NCBI GenBank assembly: GCA_019187185.1 | Contig: JABAQU010000018.1 | Location: 27,674 to 91,673, forward strand | Direction: 5' to 3' | DNA from: Steroidobacteraceae bacterium | Lineage (GTDB): Bacteria > Pseudomonadota > Gammaproteobacteria > Steroidobacterales > Steroidobacteraceae | Length of the DNA: 64,000 nt | Shown: positions 1 through 11,868 of the stretch, piece by piece | Layout of the letters: the number at the start of each line of letters is the position of its first letter | Numbering within the stretch: position 1 is the stretch's first letter | Made by a program: the position numbers and the translations under genes | The notes under the pieces: model-generated | What the model was told of the DNA's origin: nothing | The model's input: the letters and a program-made list of their open reading frames with translations, nothing else | Databases searched by the model: none

Positions 1-567
1 GCCGCGCTCGGCGAGCAGGGCGTGCAGTGGTACGACAAACATCACCTCGTGCCGTTCGCGGAATTCTTTCCCGTGCCCGCGTTCGTGCGCCGGTGGCTGC
101 GGCTGATGAGCCTGCCCTATTCGGATTTCACGCGCGGGGCCGCCGTGCAGCCGCCGCTCGAGGCCGCAGGTCTCGCGCTCGCGGCGGGCATCTGTTACGA
201 GGATGCCTACGGCAGTACGCTCGCGCGCGAGATCGCCGGTGCCGATGCACTCGTCAACGTCACGAACGATGCCTGGTTCGGCCACTCGACCGCGCGCTTC
301 CAGCATTTCCAGATTGCGCGGCTGCGGGCCATCGAATCCGGGCGCTTCATGGTGCGTGCCGCGAACGACGGCATTTCCGCGGTGATCGGGCCCCGGGGCG
401 AGGTCGTCGCGGAGGCCCCCGAGTACACGGCAACCGTGCTGCGGACATCCATCACGCCGCGCCGCGGCCTGCCGCCCTATGCCCGCATCGGCAATTACGG
501 AATCGTCACGCTCGCGGGGCTCTTCCTGGCCGCGGCGCTCTACACGCAAACGAGGCGCAGGACATGA
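1..567 (+). CDS. lnt: Apolipoprotein N-acyltransferase, C-terminal part
   Basis: The frame is open from the window edge, so the N-terminal membrane helices are missing; 188 residues remain. Lnt transfers a third acyl chain onto the N-terminal cysteine of lipoproteins at the inner membrane. The visible part is the end of the nitrilase-type periplasmic domain. The catalytic cysteine lies in GICYED at about fragment residue 65, followed by the family motif NDAWFG and a closing hydrophobic helix near residues 167-181. The stop overlaps a possible upstream ATG of the next gene. The presence of lnt fits the several lipoprotein genes in this window. Confidence 0.93.
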   Translation, partial: AALGEQGVQWYDKHHLVPFAEFFPVPAFVRRWLRLMSLPYSDFTRGAAVQPPLEAAGLALAAGICYEDAYGSTLAREIAGADALVNVTNDAWFGHSTARFQHFQIARLRAIESGRFMVRAANDGISAVIGPRGEVVAEAPEYTATVLRTSITPRRGLPPYARIGNYGIVTLAGLFLAAALYTQTRRRT

Positions 568-635
568 AAAATGGAACCGAACGGCCGGCCGTGCGGTCTA
601 TCCGCAACACCGACATCCTGACAGGTCTACGACAT

Positions 636-2123
636 ATGGCATCACAGCCCATTGCCCGGCGCGTATTTGCGCTCGCGATCCTGTGCGGCGCGCTCGCCGC
701 GTGCTCGCCCAAGTCTTCCACTGCGGCGGCGACGCCGCCGGCCACGAGCGGCGCCGTCACATCGGCTGCGGCACCCGCACCGGCGGCCGCCCCGATGGTC
801 CAGGGCCTGCCCGACTTCACGGCCATCGTGCAGAAATACGGGCCCGCGGTCGTCAACATCGACGTCGTGAGCCGGCAGGAATCGCGGGGCGGCTTCCAGG
901 GTCCGCCGGGCATGTCGCCCGACGATCCGTTCTACGATTTCTTCCGCCGCTTCGGCATTCCGACACCGCGCGGCGGCAACATGCCGCCGACCCGCGGCGA
1001 GGGCTCGGGCTTCATCGTCACTCCCGACGGGTACATCCTGACGAATGCGCACGTGATCGACGATGCGACCAACGTGACCGTGCGCCTGACCGATCGGCGC
1101 GAGTTCACCGCCAAGGTCATCGGCAGCGACAAGCGCACCGATGTCGCGGTGATCAAGATCGACGCGAAGAACCTGCCGACCGTGCGGATCGGCGACCCGA
1201 GCCAGTTGCGCACGGGCCAGTGGGTGATCGCGATCGGCTCGCCGTTCGGCTTCGACAACAGCGTGACGGCCGGCATCGTGAGCGGCATCTCGCGCTCGCT
1301 GCCGGACGACAACTATGTCCCCTTCATCCAGACCGACGTCGCCGTGAACCCGGGCAACTCCGGTGGTCCGCTGTTCAATCTTGCCGGTGAAGTGGTCGGC
1401 ATCAACTCGCAGATCTACAGCCGCAGCGGCGGATACATGGGCCTGTCGTTCGCGATCCCGATCGACGTCGCGACAGGCGTGGAAGGCCAGCTGATCAAGA
1501 CCGGGCGCGTGAGCCGCGGCCGCATCGGCGTGACCGTGCAGGAAGTGAACGCCCAGTTCGCGGAGTCGTTCGGTCTCGACCGGCCGCGCGGCGCGCTCAT
1601 CGGTTCGGTCGAAGAGGGTGGTCCCGGCGACAAGGCGGGACTCAAGCCCGGCGACGTGATCCTCGCCGTGGACGGCAAGGACATCGACCGGTCGGCACAG
1701 CTGCCCGGCATCATCGCCAACATCAAGCCGGGGACGGACGCAACGCTCGAGGTCTGGCGCAACAAGGCGACGAAGCGCGTCACCGTGAAGGTCGCCGAGC
1801 TCGACGAGCCGATGCGCAAGGTGGCGATGCGCGGCGGCGACGAAGCCGACAACTACTCCAAGCTCGGCGTCGCGGTGCGGCCGCTCGATCCGCGCGAAAA
1901 GGCGCAGGTCGATACGCGCGGCAACCTCGTGATCGAGGATGTCGATGGCCCGGCGGCCCTCGCGGGCCTGCAGCCCGGCGACATCATCCTCGGCGTCAAC
2001 GGACACGATGTCTCGACCGTGAACGACCTGCAGTCCGCCGTGCGCAAGTCCGGCAAGGCGGTGGCCTTGCGGATCCAGCGGAACGGCACCGAGATCTTCG
2101 TGCCGGTGCGCATCGGCGACTAG
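636..2123 (+). CDS. HtrA/Deg-family periplasmic serine protease with two PDZ domains
   Basis: This 495-residue protein has a lipoprotein signal ending in LAAC (lipid-modified Cys23) and then an Ala/Pro-rich linker. The trypsin-like domain has His139 (NAHVID), Asp169 (TDVAVIK) and Ser242 (GNSGGP). Two PDZ domains follow, near residues 300-385 and 410-490. By family it degrades or refolds damaged envelope proteins; the lipobox suggests membrane anchoring, which is less usual for DegP/DegQ. The chosen ATG gives a normal-length signal peptide. An ATG at 564 that overlaps the lnt stop and has a purine-rich stretch upstream would add 24 residues before the signal peptide, so it is second choice. 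Confidence 0.9.
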   Translation: MASQPIARRVFALAILCGALAACSPKSSTAAATPPATSGAVTSAAAPAPAAAPMVQGLPDFTAIVQKYGPAVVNIDVVSRQESRGGFQGPPGMSPDDPFYDFFRRFGIPTPRGGNMPPTRGEGSGFIVTPDGYILTNAHVIDDATNVTVRLTDRREFTAKVIGSDKRTDVAVIKIDAKNLPTVRIGDPSQLRTGQWVIAIGSPFGFDNSVTAGIVSGISRSLPDDNYVPFIQTDVAVNPGNSGGPLFNLAGEVVGINSQIYSRSGGYMGLSFAIPIDVATGVEGQLIKTGRVSRGRIGVTVQEVNAQFAESFGLDRPRGALIGSVEEGGPGDKAGLKPGDVILAVDGKDIDRSAQLPGIIANIKPGTDATLEVWRNKATKRVTVKVAELDEPMRKVAMRGGDEADNYSKLGVAVRPLDPREKAQVDTRGNLVIEDVDGPAALAGLQPGDIILGVNGHDVSTVNDLQSAVRKSGKAVALRIQRNGTEIFVPVRIGD

Positions 2124-5281
<3,158 letters not shown>

Positions 5282-5290
5282 GGCGCGCGG

Positions 5291-5791
5291 GTGGACAAGG
5301 GCGCCGCGGTCCTGCGAATCAACGGCGTCGATCGCGTCGCGCTCGGCACGCTGCTCGCCCGCTACGGACTGCGCCTGCGCTTCATCGCGCCCGACGAGGC
5401 GATTCCCGGCTCGTTCTGGGGCGAGAGCGAAGCGGGCCTCGTCGCCGATTGTCTCTACGCGCGCCTCGATACGCCCGTGCACTCGGTACTGCACGAGGCG
5501 GCGCACTACATCTGCATGACGCCCGAGCGCCGCGCCGGGCTCGACCGCGATGCCGGCGGAGACGATGCCGAGGAATGCGGAGTCTGTTACCTGCAGGTGC
5601 TGCTCGCGTGCGAGCTGCGCGACGTCGGCCGCGAGCGGCTGTGCGACGACATGGACGCGTGGGGTTACAGCTTTCGCGAGGGGCCGAGTCGGGCCTGGCT
5701 CGCCGGGGATGCGCGCGATGCGCACGAGTGGCTCCGCGTGCGCGGGATCATCGACGGGCACGGGGCGCTCACGTGGCAGCTGCGCACATGA
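5291..5791 (+). CDS. Uncharacterised protein with an HEAAH zincin-type motif
   Basis: This 166-residue soluble protein starts with GTG ten bases after lptE. I do not recognise the family with certainty. Visible features are HSVLHEAAHYIC, which matches the zinc-metallopeptidase HExxH signature at about residue 76, and a downstream acidic stretch with ECGVCYLQ whose Glu and Cys could complete a metal site. There is no signal peptide or membrane segment. The stop overlaps the next ATG, suggesting co-transcription with the alcohol dehydrogenase. A metal-dependent hydrolase is possible, but the motif may also be structural. Confidence 0.7.
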   Translation: MDKGAAVLRINGVDRVALGTLLARYGLRLRFIAPDEAIPGSFWGESEAGLVADCLYARLDTPVHSVLHEAAHYICMTPERRAGLDRDAGGDDAEECGVCYLQVLLACELRDVGRERLCDDMDAWGYSFREGPSRAWLAGDARDAHEWLRVRGIIDGHGALTWQLRT

Positions 5792-6876
5792 TCACCCGCG
5801 CTGCGGTCACGCGCGCGGCAGGTGTCGCGCCGGTCATCGAGACACTCGAGCTCGCGACGCCGCGCGACGATGAAGTGATCGTGCGCCTCGTTGCGACGGG
5901 CATCTGCCACACGGATCTCTTCGCGCCGTCGATCTGCCCCTTGCCGGCCGTGTTCGGGCACGAAGGCGCCGGCGTCGTCGAACGCGTCGGTGCACGGGTC
6001 GGCCGCGTGAGGCCGGGCGACCGGGTCGTGATGACCTTCGGCTCGTGTGGCCGCTGCAGCCAGTGCGCCGGGAACGCGCCGGCTTACTGCGAGTCCGGGC
6101 ACGCGCTGCAGTTCGGTGGTGCGCGCGCGGACGGCAGCACGACCCTGTCGTGCAGTGGCGAGCCGGTGCACGGCTCGTTCTTCCAGCAGTCGTCGTTCGC
6201 GACGTTCGCGCTCGGCACCGAGCGCAATGTCGTGCCGTTGCCGCCCGACATGCCGCTCGAGCTCGCCGCGCCGCTCGGCTGCGGTGTGCAGACCGGCGCG
6301 GGAACGGTGCTGCGCAGCCTGCGCGCGCAGTCGGGGGCCTCGATCGCCGTCTTTGGTGCGGGCACGGTCGGCTTGTCCGCGATCATGGCGGCGCGCCACG
6401 CACGACTCTCGACCATCATCGCGGTGGACATCGATCCGGTGCGCCTCGAGCTGGCGCGCGAACTCGGCGCGACGCATGCGCTCGATGCCCGGGACGGCGA
6501 CGTCGCCGCACGCATCCGCGCGATCGTGCACAGTGGCGTGATGTACTCGATCGAAACGTCGGCCGCGGTGCAGGCGCTCAATGACGCAATTGCGTGCCTC
6601 GCGCACCGCGGGGAATGCGCGCTCGTGACAGTGCCCGCGCTCGGCGCACCGGTGCCGATCAGCCTGCTGCCGCTGCTGACCGGCGGGCGTCGACTCGTGG
6701 CGGTGCTGGAAGGCGACAGCGTACCGGACGAGTTCATCCCGCAGCTCGCGGCGATGCACCTCGCAGGCGAACTGCCGATCGAGCGGCTCACCGCGGCCTA
6801 CGACTTCGCCGACATCGGCCGCGCGCTCGCCGACGCGGAGGCGGGCCGCGCGGTGAAGCCGGTCCTGCGGTTCTGA
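5788..6876 (+). CDS. Zinc-dependent medium-chain alcohol dehydrogenase
   Basis: This 362-residue NAD(P)-dependent enzyme of the MDR superfamily is closest in pattern to aryl-alcohol dehydrogenases. The catalytic zinc region is GICHTD with GHEGAG. Four cysteines for the structural zinc lie in a C-x2-C-x2-C-x7-C segment (CGRCSQC to C) near residues 88-101. The Rossmann loop is GAGTVGL near residue 188. The ATG overlaps the preceding stop. It probably oxidises an alcohol or reduces an aldehyde for the surrounding catabolic block; the substrate cannot be read from sequence. Confidence 0.88.
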   Translation: MITRAAVTRAAGVAPVIETLELATPRDDEVIVRLVATGICHTDLFAPSICPLPAVFGHEGAGVVERVGARVGRVRPGDRVVMTFGSCGRCSQCAGNAPAYCESGHALQFGGARADGSTTLSCSGEPVHGSFFQQSSFATFALGTERNVVPLPPDMPLELAAPLGCGVQTGAGTVLRSLRAQSGASIAVFGAGTVGLSAIMAARHARLSTIIAVDIDPVRLELARELGATHALDARDGDVAARIRAIVHSGVMYSIETSAAVQALNDAIACLAHRGECALVTVPALGAPVPISLLPLLTGGRRLVAVLEGDSVPDEFIPQLAAMHLAGELPIERLTAAYDFADIGRALADAEAGRAVKPVLRF

Positions 6877-6901
6877 GGGCCGTGTCCCGCCTGCGGCAGC
6901 G

Positions 6902-8587
6902 CTACCCGCGCGCGGCAGCCGCGAGATGATTGACGGCCCGGAACGCGAACACCATGCCGGGACCGATCGTGCAGCCGGGGCCCGCGTAGGCGCGCCCGAG
7001 CGCTGCCGCCGAGTTGTTGCCGACGCAATAAAGGCCGGGGATCGGCTGTCCGGCCGTATTCACGACCTGGCCGTGATCGGTGATTGCGGGACCGCCCTTG
7101 GTGCCGGTATCGCCCGGTTCGATCTTCACCGCGTAGTAGGGGGCCGTATCGATCGGCACGAGGCACGGATTGGGTTTCGCGCTGCGCAGCGACCAGTAGC
7201 GGTCGTGGACCGAGTTGCCGCGACCGAACTCCGGGTCCACGCCCGTGCGCGCGTACTCGTTGTTGCGCCGTATGGTGTCGGCGAGGCCCGCCGGGTCCAC
7301 GCCGATCTGGCGGGCGAGACCCTCGAGCGTCTGATCCTTGAAGAGGAAATCGCCCCACCATTCCTTCGGTGCCTTCGAGTCCGGAAACGCCACGCTCGGC
7401 AGCAGCGGGCCGAACGGGCAGTTCTTGCGATAGCGCGCGTCGAAAACCCACCACGCGGGAATCGCGCCGCCCGACCGGGCGTGCTCGGCATACATCGCGA
7501 GCTGGAAGCGGTCGTAGGAGAGCGCCTCGTTGACGAAGCGCTTGCCCTGCCGGTTCACGCACACCGAGCCGCCGAAGCCGCGCTCGGCGAACACCGGCTG
7601 CGCGCCTTGCGAGACCGAGGGATTGCGCACCGTCGGCGTGCCCCAGCTGAGATCCATGTGCTCGAGCTTCGCGCCGATCGCGGCCGCCGCGCGGATCGTG
7701 TCGCCGGTGTTGAGGCCGGCCGGCGTCGCCGCCCATTCCTGGCGCGTCGGATGCGGCAGGTACTCATCCCGCATCGCCTGGTTGCGCTCGAAGCCGCCGG
7801 CCGCGAGGACCACTCCGCGCCGTGCGCGCAAGTTCACCGGCTGCCCGGCGCGGCGCGCGACGACGCCGCACACACGGCCGTCCTCGACGACGAGGGATTC
7901 CAGCGGGCACTCGAGCCACAGCGGGATGCCGCGCACGAGCATCGCATGGCGCAGCCCGCCGATGAGCGCACTGCCGAGGCACAGCCGCCGGTCGCGCTTC
8001 GTGCGAAAGCGCCAGGGAATGTCGAACCAGTAGCGCAGCATCACGCGCAGCGCGACCCCGAACCAGCCCGGGGACTTCGTCGCCATCGTGTTCGACTCGG
8101 GAATCGTCATGCCGATGCCGTTCAGCGTCGAGCCCGGATGCGTCGGCCGCAGGCGCGCAAATTCCTCGCCGAGCAGCGCGCCGTCGAAGGGATCCGGCGC
8201 GAGCGCACGACCGCTCGCGGTCGCGCCCGGCAACTCCTGGTAGTAATCCGCGTAGCCCTCGCTCACCCGGTAGCGCAGCGAGGTCTTCTCGTTGATGTAG
8301 CGGATCAGGTCCGCGCCGCTCTCGAGATAGGCGCGGACCTTGCTGTCGGGAGTGGTGTCACCGGTGGCGGCCTTGAGGTAGGTGTAGGCCGATTCGTAGT
8401 CGTCCTTGCCGAGTCCGTTCATCGGAATCCACAGTGCGCCGCCCGACGTCGCGGTCGTCCCGCCGTACTGGTCGCTCTTCTCGATGACCAGCACCTTCAT
8501 GCCGAGGTCGTGCGCGCGGATCGCGGCGAGCAGCGCGGCGCCTCCCGAGCCGGCCACGATCAGATCGAATTCGTCGTTGCTCTGCAT
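6902..8587 (-). CDS. FAD-dependent dehydrogenase of the 3-ketosteroid dehydrogenase family
   Basis: This 561-residue flavoprotein begins with the FAD dinucleotide motif (AGSGGAALLAA) followed by the family signature GGTTATSGG and WIPMN. The C-terminal part has PYYAVK, TKGGP and GNNSAAALGR, matching the KstD pattern in which a tyrosine and a nearby glycine bind the 3-keto group. KstD enzymes remove hydrogens from the steroid A-ring, but relatives act on other cyclic ketones or are fumarate-reductase-like, so substrate is inferred. It is convergent with the alcohol dehydrogenase and divergent from the SnoaL-like gene. A GAAGG sequence lies before the ATG. The 220 bases upstream (8588-8807) show no gene. 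Confidence 0.85.
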   Translation of the reverse strand: MQSNDEFDLIVAGSGGAALLAAIRAHDLGMKVLVIEKSDQYGGTTATSGGALWIPMNGLGKDDYESAYTYLKAATGDTTPDSKVRAYLESGADLIRYINEKTSLRYRVSEGYADYYQELPGATASGRALAPDPFDGALLGEEFARLRPTHPGSTLNGIGMTIPESNTMATKSPGWFGVALRVMLRYWFDIPWRFRTKRDRRLCLGSALIGGLRHAMLVRGIPLWLECPLESLVVEDGRVCGVVARRAGQPVNLRARRGVVLAAGGFERNQAMRDEYLPHPTRQEWAATPAGLNTGDTIRAAAAIGAKLEHMDLSWGTPTVRNPSVSQGAQPVFAERGFGGSVCVNRQGKRFVNEALSYDRFQLAMYAEHARSGGAIPAWWVFDARYRKNCPFGPLLPSVAFPDSKAPKEWWGDFLFKDQTLEGLARQIGVDPAGLADTIRRNNEYARTGVDPEFGRGNSVHDRYWSLRSAKPNPCLVPIDTAPYYAVKIEPGDTGTKGGPAITDHGQVVNTAGQPIPGLYCVGNNSAAALGRAYAGPGCTIGPGMVFAFRAVNHLAAAARG

Positions 8588-8807
8588 GGTCTGCCTTCAG
8601 CGAGCGAGCCCGCGGGGCCGGGTCATCGGATGGGTCCGCGCAAAGCATATCGCATCGCTGCGCGGCTTGCGGCGCCCCGGGTCGAGCCCGCCGGCCGTGC
8701 CGCACCCAATCCTGGACCCGGTCTCGGGAGGAATGCGATCCTCTTGCCGGGCATCGATCGATCCGGCGCGTGATGTAAGCTCACGCAGGGATGCCGGGAG
8801 AGTCTGC

Positions 8808-9248
8808 GTGAACCTCGATACGCTGATCGCCGAGCGTGACATAGGCAGAGCCATCTATCGTTTCGCGCGTGCGATGGACGAACGCGACTGGGCCGCGCTC
8901 GACGACATGGTCGTCCCGGAGGCGACCGCCGATCTCGGCATGGGACTGGTCAGCGGACGTGCGGCCATCGTCACCTTCATCCGCAGCTTCCTCGACGACT
9001 GCGGCCCGACCCAGCACCTGATCGGCAATGTCGTCGTGGACGTCGACGGCGAACGCGCTGCGAGCCGCTGCTATGTGCACGACATGCACCAGGGCGCGGG
9101 CGAGAAGGCGTCGATGACGTTCTCGACGCTCGGCGAGTACCATGATCGCTGGGTACGCCGCGACGGGAGCTGGTGGATGGTCCATCGCCGCAAGCTGAAT
9201 CATGCGCATATCGGCTCGATCGAAGTGCTGGGGCCGGGGCCACGATGA
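8808..9248 (+). CDS. SnoaL-like / NTF2-fold polyketide-cyclase-type protein
   Basis: This small soluble protein of 146 residues has the cone-shaped NTF2-like fold pattern. The start of the SnoaL-like family is recognisable (YRFARAMDERDWAAL), with a central strand region and the closing GSWWMVHRRKL. Family members are dehydratases, isomerases or cyclases acting on hydrophobic ring compounds, including bile-acid dehydratases; none of these activities is proved here. The GTG start was chosen because GGGAG lies just upstream and the domain begins directly after it. The stop overlaps the next ATG (ATGA), so it is coupled to the PQQ dehydrogenase. Confidence 0.82.
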   Translation: MNLDTLIAERDIGRAIYRFARAMDERDWAALDDMVVPEATADLGMGLVSGRAAIVTFIRSFLDDCGPTQHLIGNVVVDVDGERAASRCYVHDMHQGAGEKASMTFSTLGEYHDRWVRRDGSWWMVHRRKLNHAHIGSIEVLGPGPR

Positions 9249-11086
9249 ACCTGAAACCCGTATTGACGCTCTCGCTGCTGATCGGCTGCGCAACCGCATT
9301 CGGCGCCACACCGCCCGACGACATTCAGGCGCTCTCGAGCCGGGGCCGCGCGCTCTATGCCGAGCGCTGCGCGGCCTGCCACGACCATCCGCAGGGTCGC
9401 ATCCCGCCGCGCATCCTGATCTCGACCGTGCGCGCGCCCGAAGACATCGTGGCTGCGCTCGCGAGTGGCGTGATGCGCCAGCAGGCGACCGGCCTCGGCG
9501 AGCAGGAAATCCGGGCGCTCGCCGTGTTCCTGACGGGAAGGCTGCCGTTGGCAGACCAGCGTGACCCGAACGCCAATGCCTGCGTCGCGAAGCCGGCATC
9601 GCTGATTCCCGGTTCAGCGGACTGGAACGGATGGGGACGCGACCCGGCGAACACGCGCTTCCAGCCGCTCCCGGGGCTCACGGCGGGCGACCTGCCGCGG
9701 CTGAAGCTGAAGTGGGTCTTTGCCTATCCCGGCAGTCGCGTCTACGGGCAGCCCGTGGTCGTCGGCGGGCGCATTTTCGTTGGCGGCAACTCGGCCGGAC
9801 GGGTTTTTTCGCTCGATGCGCGCACGGGCTGCACGTACTGGAGCTATCAGGCAGAGGCGTATGTGCGCACGGCCGTCGTCGTCGGTCCCGCCGGCGCGGG
9901 ACCGGATGCGCGGCTCGCCGCGTTCTTTGGCGGTGATCGCGCGATGGCTTATGCCGTGGACGCGGCGACGGGCGCCCCGCTGTGGGCGACACGCGTCGAC
10001 GAGCATCCGCTGGCGCACGTGCTCGGTACGCCGAAGCTGCACGACGGGCGGCTCTACGTACCCGTGTCATCCACCGAGTCGAGCGCAGCCGCCGATCCGG
10101 ATTACCCTTGCTGCAGCTTTCGCGGCAACGTGGTCGCGCTCGACGCCGCGACGGGCCGGGTCCTCTGGCGCGGCGCCGCGATCGAAGGTCCGCTGCAGTC
10201 CGGTCGCCTGAAAGAAAATGGCGAGCACATCCTGGGGCCGGCCGGTGCGGCGATGTTCGCGTCACCGACGATCGATGCGAAGCGGGGTGTCCTGTACGTG
10301 GGGACGGGCAACTCCTACACGAGCCAACGTGAGAGCGGCAGCGATGCGATTCACGCGTTCGATCTCGTGACCGGCCGGCGGCAATGGACCCGGCAGGTCC
10401 TCGCGACCGACGCGTGGGTGGGCGGCTGCGAAGCGAACGAGCCTCGCGGCAACTGCCCGGTGCCGCTCGGCCCGGATTTCGGTTTCGGCAGCTCGCCGAT
10501 ACTCGTCGAGCGGGCAGGACACCCGTCCGTGCTGCTCGCGCCGTCCAAGTCCGGCGTCCTTTACGCGCTCGATCCCGACGCAGGCGGCCGGGTGCTGTGG
10601 CAACGCGAGCTCATTCGCGGCGACCTGAACGGCGGCATTCTCTGGGGCCCGGCGGTCGTGGGCGATCGCGTGTTCGTGGCGACGTCGAAGTACGATTACG
10701 TCTCGGGCAAGGGGGCCGGCGCACTCGCCGCCGTGGCGATCGACACCGGGCGACTGCTGTGGCGCACGCCGGCGCCCGTGCGGCCCTGTACGTGGGGCAA
10801 CGAGCGCTGCGCACAGGCGCAGCTCGCCGCCGTCACTGCGATGCCCGGCGCCGTCTTTGCAGGCTCGATGGATGGGCGCATCCGTGCCTACGCGAGTGAT
10901 ACCGGGCGCATCCTGTGGGAGTTCAACACGGGCGACAGGTTCGACGCCGTGAACGGCGGGCAGGCGAGCGGCGGCGGCATCGACTACGGCGGCCAGGTCG
11001 TCGTCGACGGCACGCTGTTCGTGCAATCGGGTTCGGGGCGCCAGCCCGGCAACGCGCTGCTCGCGTTTTCGGTCGACGGCCGCTGA
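9245..11086 (+). CDS. PQQ-dependent dehydrogenase with N-terminal cytochrome c domain
   Basis: This 613-residue periplasmic protein has a signal peptide of about 20 residues, then a cytochrome c domain with the haem-binding motif CAACH near residue 44 and a distal methionine candidate (GVMRQQATG). The rest is an eight-bladed beta-propeller typical of quinoprotein dehydrogenases, with repeated W-type blades such as ARTGCTYWSY, AATGRVLWRG and DTGRILWEF. The order cytochrome then propeller resembles polyvinyl-alcohol dehydrogenases rather than methanol dehydrogenases, which lack haem or carry it at the C terminus. It would oxidise an alcohol in the periplasm and pass electrons to the respiratory chain. 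Confidence 0.86.
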   Translation: MNLKPVLTLSLLIGCATAFGATPPDDIQALSSRGRALYAERCAACHDHPQGRIPPRILISTVRAPEDIVAALASGVMRQQATGLGEQEIRALAVFLTGRLPLADQRDPNANACVAKPASLIPGSADWNGWGRDPANTRFQPLPGLTAGDLPRLKLKWVFAYPGSRVYGQPVVVGGRIFVGGNSAGRVFSLDARTGCTYWSYQAEAYVRTAVVVGPAGAGPDARLAAFFGGDRAMAYAVDAATGAPLWATRVDEHPLAHVLGTPKLHDGRLYVPVSSTESSAAADPDYPCCSFRGNVVALDAATGRVLWRGAAIEGPLQSGRLKENGEHILGPAGAAMFASPTIDAKRGVLYVGTGNSYTSQRESGSDAIHAFDLVTGRRQWTRQVLATDAWVGGCEANEPRGNCPVPLGPDFGFGSSPILVERAGHPSVLLAPSKSGVLYALDPDAGGRVLWQRELIRGDLNGGILWGPAVVGDRVFVATSKYDYVSGKGAGALAAVAIDTGRLLWRTPAPVRPCTWGNERCAQAQLAAVTAMPGAVFAGSMDGRIRAYASDTGRILWEFNTGDRFDAVNGGQASGGGIDYGGQVVVDGTLFVQSGSGRQPGNALLAFSVDGR

Positions 11087-11091
11087 GCCCG

Positions 11092-11868
11092 TCAGTGCAG
11101 CATGATCGACCCGCCGTCGGTCATGAGTGTCTGCCCGGTGATGTATTTCGCGGCGTCGCTCGCGAGAAACGCGACGGCCGGGGCGATGTCGGATTCCGGG
11201 TCGCCGAGGCGTCCGAGCGGCACGGTATTCACCATTTCCTGATACTCGGCCGGAAAGGCCTGCGCCCAACGCCGCACGCCCGGCGTGAGCGCCACCGGTG
11301 ACACGACATTGACGCGGATGCCGTCGACGGCCCATTCGCGCGCGGCGACGCGCGTGATCGCCCGTATCGCCTCTTTCGCGGCGGCATAAGTGACCTGGTT
11401 GGCCCGGCCCCTGAGGCCCGCGCCGGATGCGAAGTTCACCACGGCGCCCTTCGTCTTCCTGAGTTCAGGGTACGCAGCCTTCATCAGCCAGAAGGTCGCG
11501 TACATGCCGCTGCCGAGCGAGAGGTCCCACATCTCCTGCGTGGTCTCGACGAACGGCGCCTGCATCGACGCATGCGCGTTGTTCACCAGGATATCGAGCT
11601 TGCCGTAGGCGCGGACCGCGGCCGCGACGATTCCCGGCGCGTTGTCGGCAACGGCAATGTCCGCCTGCAGGTACCTCGCCGCATCATCGGGCGCGAGCCC
11701 GGCGACCAGTGCGTCGCCCGTCGCCTGTGCGACGAGATCGACCACCAGCACCCGTGCGCCCTCGCGCAGAAAGCAGCGGACGATGCCCTGCCCGATGCCG
11801 CCGGCGCCGCCGGTGACGACCGCGACCTTGTCCTTCAGCTGCACGTCGGTGCGCCCATCGCGCGTCAC
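11092..11868 (-). CDS. Short-chain dehydrogenase/reductase
   Basis: This classical SDR of about 258 residues has the NAD(P)-binding motif TGGAGGIGQG, the NNAH variant of NNAG, a catalytic serine in VNFASG and YAAAK for the catalytic Tyr and Lys. The C-terminal segment GQTLMTDGG is typical. The GTG at 11868 overlaps the stop of the upstream flavoenzyme gene by four bases. A second GTG at 11844 would give the more usual MQLKDK-like start, so the true start may be eight residues later. It is convergent with the PQQ dehydrogenase, with only five bases between stops. The substrate is unknown; a hydroxyl/keto conversion in the same pathway is likely. Confidence 0.88.
   Translation of the reverse strand: MTRDGRTDVQLKDKVAVVTGGAGGIGQGIVRCFLREGARVLVVDLVAQATGDALVAGLAPDDAARYLQADIAVADNAPGIVAAAVRAYGKLDILVNNAHASMQAPFVETTQEMWDLSLGSGMYATFWLMKAAYPELRKTKGAVVNFASGAGLRGRANQVTYAAAKEAIRAITRVAAREWAVDGIRVNVVSPVALTPGVRRWAQAFPAEYQEMVNTVPLGRLGDPESDIAPAVAFLASDAAKYITGQTLMTDGGSIMLH

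Noticed and set aside
564..635. Upstream ATG for the HtrA-type protease
   Set aside because: It has a fair ribosome-binding site but would put 24 polar residues before the lipoprotein signal; kept only as an alternative.
6926..8773. 615-residue plus-strand frame opposite the KstD-like gene
   Set aside because: The minus strand has clear FAD motifs; the plus frame is a compositional by-product.
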